From the NCBI GenBank assembly GCA_013306675.1, contig JABLUY010000300.1, positions 1-38,249 of the forward strand: a stretch of 38,249 nucleotides of DNA, read 5' to 3'. The translations under genes and the position numbers were made by a program. The notes beneath the pieces are model-generated. The model was not told the origin of the DNA. It searched no databases and was given only the letters and a program-made list of their open reading frames with translations. Source of the DNA: Thraustochytrium sp. TN22 (Eukaryota; Sar; Bigyra; Thraustochytrida; Thraustochytriidae). This document shows, one piece after another, positions 1-9,012 of this stretch (positions are counted from its first letter, which is position 1; each line of letters starts with the position of its first letter).

Positions 1-120
1 GCTGCTCGCGGTGCAAGCGCTGCTGCTCGCGGTGCAAGCGCTGCTGCTCGCGGTGGCGGCGCTGCTGCTCGCGGTGGCGGCGCTGCTGCTCGCGGTGGCG
101 GCGCTGCTGCTCGCGGTGCC
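1..120. repeat. 21-bp GC-rich tandem repeat
   Basis: About six head-to-tail copies of a 21-bp unit (core GCTGCTGCTCGCGGTG followed by CAAGC or GCGGC) run from the window edge to about position 120. One frame would read as a Leu-Ala-Val heptad, but it has no ATG inside the window. In the frame of the downstream gene a TGA at 123-125 separates the repeat from the start codon. It is therefore upstream or 5' UTR minisatellite DNA, or the tail of something cut off by the window edge. Confidence 0.8.
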
Positions 121-146
121 AGTGACGAACAGCGGCCGATGGGAGC

Positions 147-899
147 ATGAAGGTCGTGGACGCGCGTTGGGGCGCGGAAGCGCTCCTCAAGAAGGCCGAC
201 AGCGGCGAGGCGAGGCAGGCGCTCTCCAGGCTGCGCGTGCTCCGGCTGCTCGGGCTGCTCTGCGTGGCCGGCATGCTAGCGCTTGCGCTCGGAGCGGCCG
301 AGCGGCATGGCGCCGCTCGGCTGCGCACGAGAGCTGACGATGTCCCCCTGCGTGGCGTCGCGGCGGGCGGCAGCACGTCCTTGCCGCAGGGGCTCTCGGC
401 GCTGGGCGAGGTCGAGCCGAGCAACCAGACCATGACGTGCAAGGACTTGGTGCTGCCGTTTGACAGCTCGAGCGGCGGTGGGCTTGTGTACGACCGCGCG
501 GACGGCCTCCGCGGGGTGCGCCGCATGCCGCGGCTGCTTTTGCAGAACCAGACACTCCGAGGCGAGGTAGAGGAGGACGACTACGATTTCTATCAGATTT
601 GCGTGCGCACGAAGCGCGGCTTTCGTCTTGAGATCGATGTGACGCACGAGCATGGCAACCCTGATCTGTACATTTCCTTTCGGCAGCCGTGGCCATACGT
701 CGCCAACGCCGACATCGTATCCGCCAGCATCGCCCGAGAGCACGTGCGCGTCTCCAGCGAGGCAGACCTCGTTCAGGAGGCGCTCAGCACGTCCGCGAGC
801 GCTCTGCCCCAGGTGCCCTCGGTCATTTTTCTCTCTGTCTTTGGCCGTGAGGCGTCTCTGTACTCTATCACCGCCTCTCTCGTTCCGCTCACTGCCTGA
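147..899 (+). CDS. Membrane-anchored protein with PPC-like extracellular beta-sandwich
   Basis: Predicted 250-residue type II membrane or secreted protein. Residues 1-30 are basic and amphipathic. Residues 31-50 form one hydrophobic signal-anchor helix (Leu/Ala/Gly rich). The rest should be lumenal or extracellular, with possible N-glycosylation sequons at N93-Q-T and N134-Q-T. Residues about 125-248 resemble a bacterial-type pre-peptidase C-terminal (PPC) beta-sandwich: a GEVEEDDYDFYQICV strand, a hydrophobic RGFRLEIDV strand, a GNPDLYISF strand, and a terminal strand pair around VIFLSVFGRE and YSITASL. No catalytic domain is visible, so a binding or adhesion role is only inference. The ATG at 147 is the first in frame; a stop lies upstream at 123. 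The fold call rests on strand pattern and the Asp-Tyr-Asp/GNPDLY motifs. Confidence 0.6.
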   Translation: MKVVDARWGAEALLKKADSGEARQALSRLRVLRLLGLLCVAGMLALALGAAERHGAARLRTRADDVPLRGVAAGGSTSLPQGLSALGEVEPSNQTMTCKDLVLPFDSSSGGGLVYDRADGLRGVRRMPRLLLQNQTLRGEVEEDDYDFYQICVRTKRGFRLEIDVTHEHGNPDLYISFRQPWPYVANADIVSASIAREHVRVSSEADLVQEALSTSASALPQVPSVIFLSVFGREASLYSITASLVPLTA

Positions 900-1367
900 C
901 GCGGTTGATGTTGATTGAAACCTTAGCTGCAACTCCAACTTGACGTAAAACCTCTGAAGTCACGGTCCATTCGCTCTTCGAGTCTGCCAGGCCTTGCCAG
1001 AGCCTCAAGAGCGGCCCGATCGTCCATGCTTTCCTAGGAGCGAGCGCAAGATCGCCCCGGGCCGACGCGGCGACGCCGCAGCACATCCCGAGCCTTGCCT
1101 CGTTGTCAACCACGGGCCAGCCAGGATCTTGGTCGCGGCCAGCGCTGCTCTGCACTGCTCTGCACTGCTTTGCACTGCTCTGCACTGCGCTGCGTGAGCT
1201 GGCAGCTGCCACTGAGGTGAGGTGATCATGAGCCTGGGATCTGACTCTGATCATGACTCACGCCGCCTGGCTCGCAGTCGCAGTGTCGCCGCGGCGCGGC
1301 TTTGCGCCGGTTGCGACGAGGCAGACCCCGAGCAGACCTCGCAGAGTCGCAGGCGGCGCGGCGCGGC

Positions 1368-1368
<1 letters not shown>

Positions 1369-1401
<33 letters not shown>
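1369..1401. repeat. (CGG)n trinucleotide run
   Basis: An uninterrupted CGG tract of about 11 units, flanked by further GCGGC-rich sequence, lies in the presumed 5' flank of the kinase gene. Confidence 0.85.
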
Positions 1402-1578
1402 GGCGCGGCGGCGGCGGCGCGCGGAGAAGCAGGGGCGGGCGAGCGGGCGGGCCGGCCGGCCGGCAGGACAGGCAGCACAGGCGGGTCGGCAGGCGCCTGA
1501 GGCAGGCGGGCGGCGGCGCATGCGAAGCGGACCGCAGGGCGACGCAGCGAGGCCGGCTTTGGCTCTGAGCGCCGGAGG

Positions 1579-1603
1579 GCGCGCGCGCGCGCGCGCGCGC
1601 GCG
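1579..1603. repeat. (GC)n dinucleotide run
   Basis: About 12 GC dinucleotides in a row, a potential Z-DNA former, about 170 bp upstream of the kinase start. Similar runs occur at 5877-5898 and 13549-13569, each in a gene 5' flank. Confidence 0.85.
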
Positions 1604-1773
1604 GGCAGCGCGGCGCACGGGCGCTGCTCGCTGGGCGCCGGCAAGCCCGCCGGCGACGGCGGCGGCTGCCACGGGTGGTGAGGCGCTGGCCGAGGAGGCG
1701 CTGGCCGAGGAGGCGCTCCCGAGGGGAAGGCGGCGCAGAGGCGCGCGTCGCAGGTCGGCGAGGGCGACAAAAG

Positions 1774-4149
1774 ATGGCGCCCGGCCAGGGGCCGTCGACG
1801 GGGAGCGACGGGCTCACGGCGGCGTCCATCGCGGCGAGGCGGCGGCGACGCAGCTCGACCGATAGCGACAGCGGCGTTGTCGGCGGTGAGGGCGCAGGAC
1901 TTCTTGGCGAGGGCAATTTTGGAGCGCGCCGGCCTGCGCGCTCGCAGCAGGCCGGATCCGTGGACAGCGCCGCGACCATTCGCACAGAGGACGTGCAGGT
2001 CATGCAGCGCAACAGCTCCGCGGACATTGAAACGGCCACGATCGAGTCGGAGTCGTCGCCAGAGGACTGCGGCACCGAGGCTTACTGGACCAAGGATGCG
2101 GAGCCAGACGCCGGCCCAAGGGGCGGGGATGGCGGCGCGGCCGAGACGCAGGGCGGGGAATCCTCCGTGGCGGCCGCGGCGGCGCACGCGGTAGCCGCGG
2201 CCGCGTCAAGCGCCGTGGCCGCCGCGTCGAGCGCCATGGCCGCGGCCGCGGGGGCCGCCGCTGAGACAGTACCGCGCACCGCGGCGCCGGCGCCCACCGC
2301 GAGCCGTGCGGCCAGGTCCACGAGCCCGGCGCGGCGCAAGGCGCCGGACCTGCGCGTGTCGGCGAGCAACGGCCTGGCCATCGGCGCCACGGCGAGCATC
2401 TCCTCGTCACAGAAGCCGCACGGCCAGAGCGGCGACCCGACCTTCTCCATCAGCGAGATCCCGGATTGGCTGCGCAAGTACGAGACCGTCATGGGCCACG
2501 TGAACCAGTACGTCATGTTCGACCGGATCGGATCCGGCGCGCAGGGGTCTGTGTACAAGTGCCTGAACCTGGACGACAAGCACATCTACGCCATCAAAAC
2601 GCTGGAGAACGCGTCGCTGCGCAAGCGCCGGCGGCCCGGCTCCAGCATCAATTCCCTCAAGAATGAGATCGGCATCATGATGATGCTCGACCATCCCAAT
2701 CTGGTCAAGCTCTACGAGGTCATCGACGACCTGGAGAACGACCGCCTTTACCTGGTCATGGACTACGTGCAGGGTGGCGGCATCCTGGGAGACCATAATA
2801 TCCTTCACGGCAGCCCGGACCAGGCCATTCCGGAGGACCGCGCCAAGCGCCTCTTCCTCGACTTCGTGCTCGGCATGGAGTACCTCCACAATCACGGCGT
2901 GCTGCACCGCGACATCAAGCCCAGCAACATGCTCATCGATGAGAACACCGCGGACGGCGTGCCGCGCGTCAAGGTGTGTGACTTCGGCGTGTCCTCGCTC
3001 TGCAATCGCGAGAAGAGCGCCAAGGTGCTCGGCGAGGACGACCTCATCTACGTGGGCGGTTTCGGCACCGTGGCCATGATGAGCCCCGAGGCGCTCGGCA
3101 GCGGGCCGGACGCCATCTACCATGGTCGCCCCGCCGACGTCTGGGCCGCCGGCGTCACGCTCTACTGTCTGGTGACCGGCGTGTTGCCATGGCGCGCAAA
3201 GGACGCCGAGGCGCTGCGCAAGGAGATCTGCTCCGACACCCCGCTTTCCTTTCCACCCAAGCCGAAGCTCTCCAAGGAAGTGCGCCGCCTCATCTTCAAG
3301 ATGCTCGAGCGCGACCCCAACCAGCGCATCACTTTCTCGCTCATCCGCTACGAGCCCTGGTTCCACGACCTGACCGCCGTGCGCTTCGAGCCCTGGGTAC
3401 ACTTAGTGGGCGTGGGGATGGGCGCGGGCACCAGCGCGGGCGCGGGCGCCGCCCCCGGGTCCGGGCTCGCCACGGCCGGCAGCTCCGCCTTGGCGGCCGC
3501 CGCCGCCTCCGCCTCCGCCGTCGGCGTCGCGTCAGACCGTTCCGAGGCGTATTCTGAAGAGGACGAGGAGAGAATTGGCGAGTCCGTCAGCGGCCAGTCC
3601 CAGGGATCTGCAGGCGGTCTCTTGGACTCCTTCCGCCGTTCCAGCTGGGGCAACAAGCGCAGCAGTAGCCGCCACGGCAGCCTCAAATCGCCCCGCGACA
3701 CCTGGCTTGCCAACCTGCAGTCTGTCCTGCGCGATGGCGGCAGCCGTCGCTCCACCGATGGCGGATCGCGACGTCGCCAAAGCAGTCGCGACCTCTTCCC
3801 CGTTCCGGACCCGCCCTCCGCGCCCCCGTCGCCGGCGCTCCCGCCTCGTGCTGCCACCGCTGTTCCACTCATGTCGACGGCCTCTCGCGACGGGGCGCCC
3901 AGGGAAGCCTCGGCACCGAGGCGGCCCGAGGACGAGGCTCGCCCTCTCGGTAGCCAGGAAGAGAAACGACAAGAAGACGAGGAGGACGAAAGGGGACTCG
4001 TGGAGGAGCCTGTCGCCAGCATTGGCGGCGACCGCGTGCAAGGCAACGGCGACGGCGATGGCGAGGATGACCTTGCTCGCCACGGCGTAAACGATGCCGA
4101 CAACGTCACTCCTGTAGCCCCAGCCGCCTCCGCTGCCTCCGTACCATAA
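1774..4149 (+). CDS. CaMKK/SNF1-kinase-kinase-like Ser/Thr protein kinase
   Basis: 791-residue protein with one kinase domain at residues about 246-531. Visible motifs are the glycine loop GSGAQGSVYK (253-262), ATP-binding K275, helix C E298, HRDIKPSN (378-385) and DFG (403-405); the activation segment GTVAMMSPE carries T432. Together these indicate an active kinase. The basic Arg/Pro insert after the catalytic Lys (residues 283-291), the DHPNLVKLYEVIDD motif and the PWF end resemble the CaMKK/Elm1-Sak1-Tos3 group, which phosphorylates activation loops of AMPK/SNF1 and CaMK enzymes. The N-terminal 240 residues are Ala/Ser-rich and low complexity. The tail (532-791) is Ser/Arg/Glu-rich and disordered, with no calmodulin site I can point to. 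The open frame extends upstream to 1675, but only from a GTG; the ATG at 1774 has A at -3 and G at +4. An AATAAA lies 77 bp after the stop. Confidence 0.85.
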   Translation: MAPGQGPSTGSDGLTAASIAARRRRRSSTDSDSGVVGGEGAGLLGEGNFGARRPARSQQAGSVDSAATIRTEDVQVMQRNSSADIETATIESESSPEDCGTEAYWTKDAEPDAGPRGGDGGAAETQGGESSVAAAAAHAVAAAASSAVAAASSAMAAAAGAAAETVPRTAAPAPTASRAARSTSPARRKAPDLRVSASNGLAIGATASISSSQKPHGQSGDPTFSISEIPDWLRKYETVMGHVNQYVMFDRIGSGAQGSVYKCLNLDDKHIYAIKTLENASLRKRRRPGSSINSLKNEIGIMMMLDHPNLVKLYEVIDDLENDRLYLVMDYVQGGGILGDHNILHGSPDQAIPEDRAKRLFLDFVLGMEYLHNHGVLHRDIKPSNMLIDENTADGVPRVKVCDFGVSSLCNREKSAKVLGEDDLIYVGGFGTVAMMSPEALGSGPDAIYHGRPADVWAAGVTLYCLVTGVLPWRAKDAEALRKEICSDTPLSFPPKPKLSKEVRRLIFKMLERDPNQRITFSLIRYEPWFHDLTAVRFEPWVHLVGVGMGAGTSAGAGAAPGSGLATAGSSALAAAAASASAVGVASDRSEAYSEEDEERIGESVSGQSQGSAGGLLDSFRRSSWGNKRSSSRHGSLKSPRDTWLANLQSVLRDGGSRRSTDGGSRRRQSSRDLFPVPDPPSAPPSPALPPRAATAVPLMSTASRDGAPREASAPRRPEDEARPLGSQEEKRQEDEEDERGLVEEPVASIGGDRVQGNGDGDGEDDLARHGVNDADNVTPVAPAASAASVP

Positions 4150-4546
4150 ATTATGTCCAAGCAAGTCCGCGCCTCCGGGTCTTGTCAAGTAGTGATGTTC
4201 ATGTTTCTCCTTTTCCAACAGGGAGAATAAAGCAAGGCGCCGCAAGCTTCTCGGGGCTCCATCCTGTGGTAGTCAGAACGGTGAAGTGTACACGGAGACG
4301 CGCAAGTGAGCCAGCCCTTGCCTGATTGCCTGACATGTGGGATCGCTCGCACATGCAAGCACAACGTGGGCTTTGTGCCTGCCGCGCATTGCAGGACAGA
4401 CAGGAGGGCGAGCGAGGCGAGCCTTCCACAGTTTGTCTGTCTGTCTGTCCAACCAACGCCGCACAGTCCAATACGCTCCCGTCAAGTCAAAGCAAAGCAA
4501 AGCAATCCAGATCATAAAAGCGCGCTTCATTCACGGTTTACAGGGC
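4150..4546. other. Convergent 3' flanks
   Basis: About 400 bp between the ends of the kinase gene (+) and the Ran-binding gene (-). It holds the kinase polyadenylation signal, a (GTCT)n stretch at about 4432-4450, and a CAAAG repeat near 4488-4505. No gene is seen. Confidence 0.6.
4226..4231 (+). terminator. Polyadenylation signal AATAAA
   Basis: A canonical AATAAA lies 77 bp downstream of the kinase stop codon in a lower-GC, T-rich stretch, as expected for a 3' UTR. Confidence 0.6.
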
Positions 4547-5614
4547 TTACACGGCGCCGTTGTGCGAGGACTCAGAAAGCTGCATGGGCTTGTCCTCGTG
4601 GGGCAGAGGCTTGAAGACCTTGGCAGTGTACGAGTGCACGGAGTCATCGTCGTGCTTGATGTGGAGCACGAGGTGGTAGTTCATGCCGGCGACCACCTGC
4701 TGAGCAGCCTGGTCGATCTTGACAAGAGAGCCCTTGCCAAGCTCCTTGACGGCAAAGTCAGCGGCCTCCTTGACCTCGGGCGCGGATGCGTCAGCCTCGC
4801 TGAAGCCGCCGGGAACGCCGGGCAGGGACATCTTGGAGAGACCCGAGGCGAGGTCATCGGCGCCCGAAGGCACGCCGACGGTCTGCTTGAGGCGCTCCTC
4901 GGAGCCCTCGGTCACGTCCTCGGTCTGGCTGTCGTGGTCGCTATCGTTGGCAGCGTTCTCGGCGCGGACCGAGTCGCGGCGCACCTCCTCGCGCTTGTTC
5001 CTCTCCTCGATCTGCTTGTCGATGGCAGCCTTCTCCATTGCTGCCGTGTCAGCGGCGTCGTCCTCGACCGGCTTGAGCTCATCCGCGGACTTGGAGCCGC
5101 CGTTGATGGCCTTGGCCAGCTCCAGCTTCTCTTTGAACAGGTTCGCCAGCTCCGAGCTGCCGAACTTGATCGCGAAGGTCTCTGTCTTGAGCTCCTCGTC
5201 CGCAAAGTCCGCGGCCGTGAACACCCACGAGCGGTCAGAGCCCACGTTGGGCTTGAGCTCCACATGCGGGCTCACCAGGTGGTTGGCGCAGATCTTGAGG
5301 GTCTTCTCCTGGCGCATCAGCAGCCGCACCTTGCCCAGCTCCTTGTGCTTGAGCAGCTTCACATCGCCGGTGCCGCGCTCCTTCCACCAGTTTTTCCGCA
5401 CCTCGCCGCCGTACACGTCCTCGGCCACGAAGACGTAGATCTTGGACCGCTGCTTGAAGCACACCTCCTCGTCCTCCTCCAGGGTCTTCACCTCCACCTT
5501 GGCCATGTTGTACTTGGGGGTGAACTCCGTCGCCTCGCCGGCGGCCTCGTCCGCGCCCTCGAACGGCACGCCGCCCTCATCCTGGTTCTCGTTCTGCGCC
5601 TCGGCCTCCGACAT
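4547..5614 (-). CDS. Ran-binding domain (RanBP1-type) fused to stefin-like cystatin
   Basis: 355 residues, one open frame. Residues about 37-170 are a RanBD1 domain very like RanBP1: [45 protein letters not shown], and the near-invariant [20 protein letters not shown]. The family binds Ran-GTP and assists RanGAP in nuclear transport. Relative to RanBP1 there is an insert of about ten residues at 63-74. Residues 171-266 are an acidic, charged linker. Residues 267-350 form a type 1 cystatin (stefin): G269-G270, the Q306-V-V-A-G310 papain-binding loop, a MNYHLVLHI strand, and the second-loop segment [14 protein letters not shown], very like stefin B. Stefins inhibit cytosolic papain-family proteases. 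I know of no such fusion in standard RanBP1 proteins. The ATG at 5614 opens the RanBD; no stop or splice site is needed between the domains. Confidence 0.9.
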   Translation of the reverse strand: MSEAEAQNENQDEGGVPFEGADEAAGEATEFTPKYNMAKVEVKTLEEDEEVCFKQRSKIYVFVAEDVYGGEVRKNWWKERGTGDVKLLKHKELGKVRLLMRQEKTLKICANHLVSPHVELKPNVGSDRSWVFTAADFADEELKTETFAIKFGSSELANLFKEKLELAKAINGGSKSADELKPVEDDAADTAAMEKAAIDKQIEERNKREEVRRDSVRAENAANDSDHDSQTEDVTEGSEERLKQTVGVPSGADDLASGLSKMSLPGVPGGFSEADASAPEVKEAADFAVKELGKGSLVKIDQAAQQVVAGMNYHLVLHIKHDDDSVHSYTAKVFKPLPHEDKPMQLSESSHNGAV

Positions 5615-6843
5615 CTTTCCCCACTACGGCGAGCGTTTCTTCGCTTCCTGTGTTCGTCCTTTTGCGTCAGTTCTCCTCCTCCTCTTCTTATCCTTCCTTT
5701 GCTGCAAAGGCGGCTCGGCTGCGACTGCTGCTTGCTGCTCTTTGCGCACGAGCCAGCCAGCCCGACCTAACCGTGGCGCGCGCCAGGGGCGCCGACTCGC
5801 GCCGCTTCCCCGGCACGCACGACCAAGTCGTGGACGGGAGGCGGGTGCGGCGCGTTGCGAGCGCGCGCCGCTGCTCCGCGCGCGCGCGCGCGCGCGCGGG
5901 TGGGAGAGGGGCGAGTGGCGGAGAGCGTCAGGCTCGGCGGCGCTCCGAAGGGCATCGGCGCCTCGACCCCTTCGCGCCCGTCGGCCGGCCCGCCCGCTCG
6001 CCCGCACGCCGGCGCGTCGCCACCGTCCCGGCCGCGGGGCGGGCGGCTGGCCCGGTCGCGCGCGGCCGCGCGCCCTCTCGCCTCCCGCCGCCGCGCTCGC
6101 CGCCGCCGGGGAGCGCCGCGAGCGCGTCGAGACGTACCCGTGGTTTGCGGATTGATCGCGAACGAACTGTCGCGGATACGGCGCGGGCGTGCGCCGGACT
6201 CGCCCAGCCCTAGTTCGCCAGGCATAACGGTCGAGAGTCGAGACTTGATGTCAGAGAGAACAGCATGCGTGCACTGCACCGGCATGCACCACCATCGCCG
6301 GCGGGAGTCGGCACCGCGCCGTAGCCTGCGGTTGACTGCGCTGGATGACCTATTTCTTTGCACGTTCGTTGGGGAGGGCGGGGAAACACAAGAACTTGTG
6401 ACCAGCGGTACCACCACATCCTGCGGACATGATCTTGACTCCTGCAAGCTTCTGAGGTTTGGTCGCAACTTGAAGAGTTTGGAAAAGGACCTGGTTCCCT
6501 TGCTTCGTGCAGCTCTCCTGCCTGCCCGCCTGGCGAAACCAAAAAAGAGCACAGAATCGGACCCCTTTTTTCTCCTTCTTGCAGTGACGACTCATCGAAA
6601 ACAAAACAAAACGTTGGAGCTCGGAGCGGCGGCGATCGACTCCGAGTTCACGTCAGAGCAAGGCACAGAGCCATGAGTTGTACTACCATCACCATCGAGT
6701 ATCTTCCTGCGGTGCTGTCTGTAGCGCAGCGACCGCTCTCACCTCGTGCAATGCCTTTCCATGTGCTGCTTCTGAGTCGCTTTTGACATTATCTAAGTAC
6801 AGTCAACCTGAGCGTCCAAACGCAGGGGAGGCGAGCATTTTAA
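5615..6843. other. Intergenic region between RanBP-cystatin and FAM151 genes
   Basis: 1.2 kb without a supported gene. The 500 bp next to the RanBP-cystatin start is extremely GC-rich, with a (GC)n run at 5877-5898, and is probably that gene's promoter and leader. From about 6200 the GC content drops and A-rich tracts appear near 6595-6612; this part probably belongs to the 3' side of the FAM151 gene. Open frames here have arginine/alanine-rich translations and no recognisable domain. Confidence 0.55.
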
Positions 6844-7728
6844 TCAAGACATGTAGTGTAGCAAACGCAGCGGGTTCCACCAGGAAAGCTTGGTGCCGCG
6901 CTGCGTGTCAAAGTATGCCGGAACGCCCGCCTCGAGGCAGCTCGCATAGCAGGCGAGGAGCTCCGATTGCGGCACTCCCTCGAAACCGGTCCAGACGGTG
7001 AGTCCCACCTCGAGGCGCTTGGCCGATGCGTCGAGCGACAGCGGGCGGAGAAGAGCGCGCCGCAGCAACTCGAGCGAGTTGTACAACATCGAGGCGCGCA
7101 CGGCAAAGGTAATGCACGGGTGCGCGTCCGTGAAGCGCTCCACGATGCGACGCATCTCGACCACAGCGGTCTCGTCGTAGAGCAGCGGCTCCGAGCTGCA
7201 GGGCGCGAAGTGCGTGGACCAGCCCAGCGAGTATTTGGTGCGCAGAGAGTCCCGATTCCTGCGCACGAAATCGTTGCAGGCACTGAAGAAGGCCTCGAGC
7301 GTCTGGGCGTCCCAGCTGCCACTCTCGTCGACCACGTCCGCGTTGAGCCAAAGCTCGGGCAGCTCCTCCCGCGAGAGCTTGAGCTTGGCCACGGCGTTCT
7401 CCCAGTCCTCCAGCGCGCGTGCGGGTGCGCGTCGCAGCTCCTTGAAATCGAGCTTCACCACCTCGAGCGTCTTGCCATTCTTCACCGCCAGCAGCGCGCC
7501 CAAGGCCCACTGCTCCGTTGTGCACTCCTCCGCCGCGCTCAGCTGGCTCAGCTGCGTGTGCCGTACCACCGGTGCGCCGAGTCGCAAGTTCCACGCCACG
7601 TCCACCTCAAGCCGCCGCACCGCCCGCGCCGACACGGCGTCCGCTAGCTCGTCGCGCCCGTTCACGGCGTGCGCCCACGACCGCGCCTCGCGCTCCAGCG
7701 CCTCCGCCACGTCTTCTCCCGCGCGCAT
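6844..7728 (-). CDS. FAM151: FAM151/menorin-family protein (PLC-like TIM-barrel superfamily)
   Basis: 294 residues, close to the single-domain FAM151B length. Recognised by the WAHAVNGRDELADAV start of the domain (family pattern W-x-HAVN-x-x-EL), the LEVDVAWN strand, the EVVKLDFKEL strand with its Lys-Asp, the ELWLNADVV strand (family WINADI), the YSLGWST strand (family LSPGWTT), a CITFAVRASM strand (family VTFPVRSSM), and LTVWTGF near the end. Nematode menorin/MNR-1 belongs to this family and works in dendrite branching; vertebrate FAM151B is needed in photoreceptors. The fold is related to PI-PLC-like phosphodiesterases, but the enzymatic activity is unproven. The frame is open to 7764 only via TTG; the first ATG is at 7728. 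No signal peptide is obvious, unlike FAM151A or menorin, so it may be cytosolic. Confidence 0.8.
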   Translation of the reverse strand: MRAGEDVAEALEREARSWAHAVNGRDELADAVSARAVRRLEVDVAWNLRLGAPVVRHTQLSQLSAAEECTTEQWALGALLAVKNGKTLEVVKLDFKELRRAPARALEDWENAVAKLKLSREELPELWLNADVVDESGSWDAQTLEAFFSACNDFVRRNRDSLRTKYSLGWSTHFAPCSSEPLLYDETAVVEMRRIVERFTDAHPCITFAVRASMLYNSLELLRRALLRPLSLDASAKRLEVGLTVWTGFEGVPQSELLACYASCLEAGVPAYFDTQRGTKLSWWNPLRLLHYMS

Positions 7729-9012
7729 CCTCCCAGCGCCGCGCTCCCTCGCCCGCCCGTGCAAGCCCGCGCGAGCCCGCTCGCTCGCTCGCGTTCTGCT
7801 TGTGGATGGGTCCTTGGGTCCTTGGGTCCTAACTTTTAGTGACGCTCACCAGGAAGCTTGCCCAAGCTGAGGGATCATGGATGCCACGACGTCCGGCTCG
7901 CGAGACCAGCAAGCACCGTTGGTGCCGTCGAAGCTTTCATGGAAAACCAGACCTTCCACGTGAGTGCGCTCATTCGTCCCTTACCGCGATCGTCCGCCAA
8001 GAGCTGCTTGTCGCAAAGCGACCAGAGTCGTCCCTCGCGGCCAGCGGCCAGAGTCCCCCCCTATTCGCACGCAGCATCCTCCATCTCCCAAAAGATCAAA
8101 GCAAAACTCGTCGTGGTGGCGACTTCACCCTGTCGCAATACATGATCTAACCTCGGATGGTCAAGGTTGGGTTCGAGCTCGTGCGCAGCGGCCACAGCAC
8201 CAACACGACGAAGAGACACGTTCGGCGAGAAGGTCGCCAGCTCCAGCAGCGCTTCGAAGATCGCACCATACAGCCGCTCCCGCCGCCGCTTCTCAAAGGT
8301 GTGGGGCAGCGTGTATCCCCGCGGCAGCCACATCCTTGCGAACAAATCCTTGCGAAACAACTTCGGCTAGCATGTGATGCACAGGTTCCACATAAAGGAT
8401 CGGCTCTGCTTGGAAGTTGACTACAGGGGAGAAGTGTATCATCGCGGCGGAGGGCGATGGCGCGGGTCTACCCAACTCTTGTCCCTCGTCTCAGTCGTGA
8501 AGGAGTGCATCGATCTGAACTCCAAGTGCATCGATGGGAAGGCGACGCTTCGGGCTCCCGCCAAGGTGCTTCTACGATGGGGAAATGCTCTCCGAGAGCC
8601 GAGAGGGCACATGGCAAGCAGAACACGTTCAGGCCAAAGAGAGGGCAGCTTGTGGAGAGCTCAAGGCCAAGCTCGTGGAGCACGAAGCAAGCACTTGAAA
8701 TGGTCTCGTTTGGCGCAGATCAACAGCAACACGATCCAACTTGTAAATGAGGCTTCCTTGGGACTAGACAAGTCATGCTCCGCCGCCGTTGGAGCCTCCC
8801 GGTCCGACGCTGACGCCTGCACGTACTTTCAAAGGGCGCCCGTGAGCCGATCTATCGCGCAAAGCTGGCGAACGACGGAGATGGTCCCGAAGCGTGAGAT
8901 CGGAAGGCCACCGCACTTCTCTCGTGTGAGACGGTTTACACATAACTAATCACGGCAGCGGCGAGCACGACTCTAATTTCCCAGCGCTGGGTGTGTGAAA
9001 TTGCCCGCCCGG
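7729..9012. other. Long intergenic stretch with weak coding signal
   Basis: 1.28 kb between the FAM151 5' end and the ankyrin gene 3' end. GC content is lower than in genes. The only stretch with coding-like GC3 is the minus-strand ORF at 8061-8333, listed separately. A plus-strand frame from 8374 to 8949 lacks domain or codon evidence. No RNA gene is seen. Confidence 0.5.
8061..8333 (-). CDS. Doubtful small hypothetical protein
   Basis: 90-residue ORF opening with ATG at 8333 (A at -3). Its first 60 codons, rich in CTG, CGG, GAG and GCG, match the GC3 bias of neighbouring genes. The translation begins MWLPRGYTLPHTFEKRRRER and contains an amphipathic stretch LYGAIFEALLELATF; nothing is recognised. 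Codon use becomes mixed in the last third. It could be a real small protein, an exon of an unannotated gene, or chance. Confidence 0.25.
   Translation of the reverse strand: MWLPRGYTLPHTFEKRRRERLYGAIFEALLELATFSPNVSLRRVGAVAAAHELEPNLDHPRLDHVLRQGEVATTTSFALIFWEMEDAACE

Larger units (their letters stand above)
900..1773. other. Intergenic and 5' flank of kinase gene
   Basis: No supported gene. It holds a (CTGCTCTGCA)n minisatellite at about 1145-1193, two copies of TGATCATGA near 1223 and 1249, a (CGG)n run of about 11 units at 1369-1401, an alternating GC run at about 1579-1603, and a 15-bp direct repeat (GAGGAGGCGCTGGCC-like) at about 1683-1717. The GC-rich half is probably the promoter and 5' leader of the kinase gene. 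The long open frames here are by-products of the GC bias. Confidence 0.6.

Noticed and set aside
1251-2187. Minus-strand frames over the kinase leader
   Set aside because: Low-complexity Arg/Pro/Ala products of the CGG and GC repeats.
4337-5770. 477-codon plus-strand frame over the Ran-binding gene
   Set aside because: Antisense shadow; the minus strand encodes RanBD1 and cystatin.
5767-6676. Overlapping 261- and 273-codon ORFs between the RanBP-cystatin and FAM151 genes
   Set aside because: Arg/Ala-rich translations of a (GC)n-bearing promoter region; no domain on either strand.
7877-8150. Possible two-exon plus-strand gene (7877-7959 joined to 8075-8150)
   Set aside because: A GTGAGT donor and CAG acceptor give an in-frame 52-residue product, but the donor differs from the GTACGT/GTAGGT sites seen elsewhere, there is no similarity, and it overlaps a competing minus-strand ORF.
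8160-8180. GGTTCGAG resembling a tRNA T-loop
   Set aside because: No matching acceptor, D or anticodon stems could be found around it.
8374-8949. 191-codon plus-strand ORF
   Set aside because: Mixed codon use, no GC3 bias, no domain; looks like intergenic DNA.
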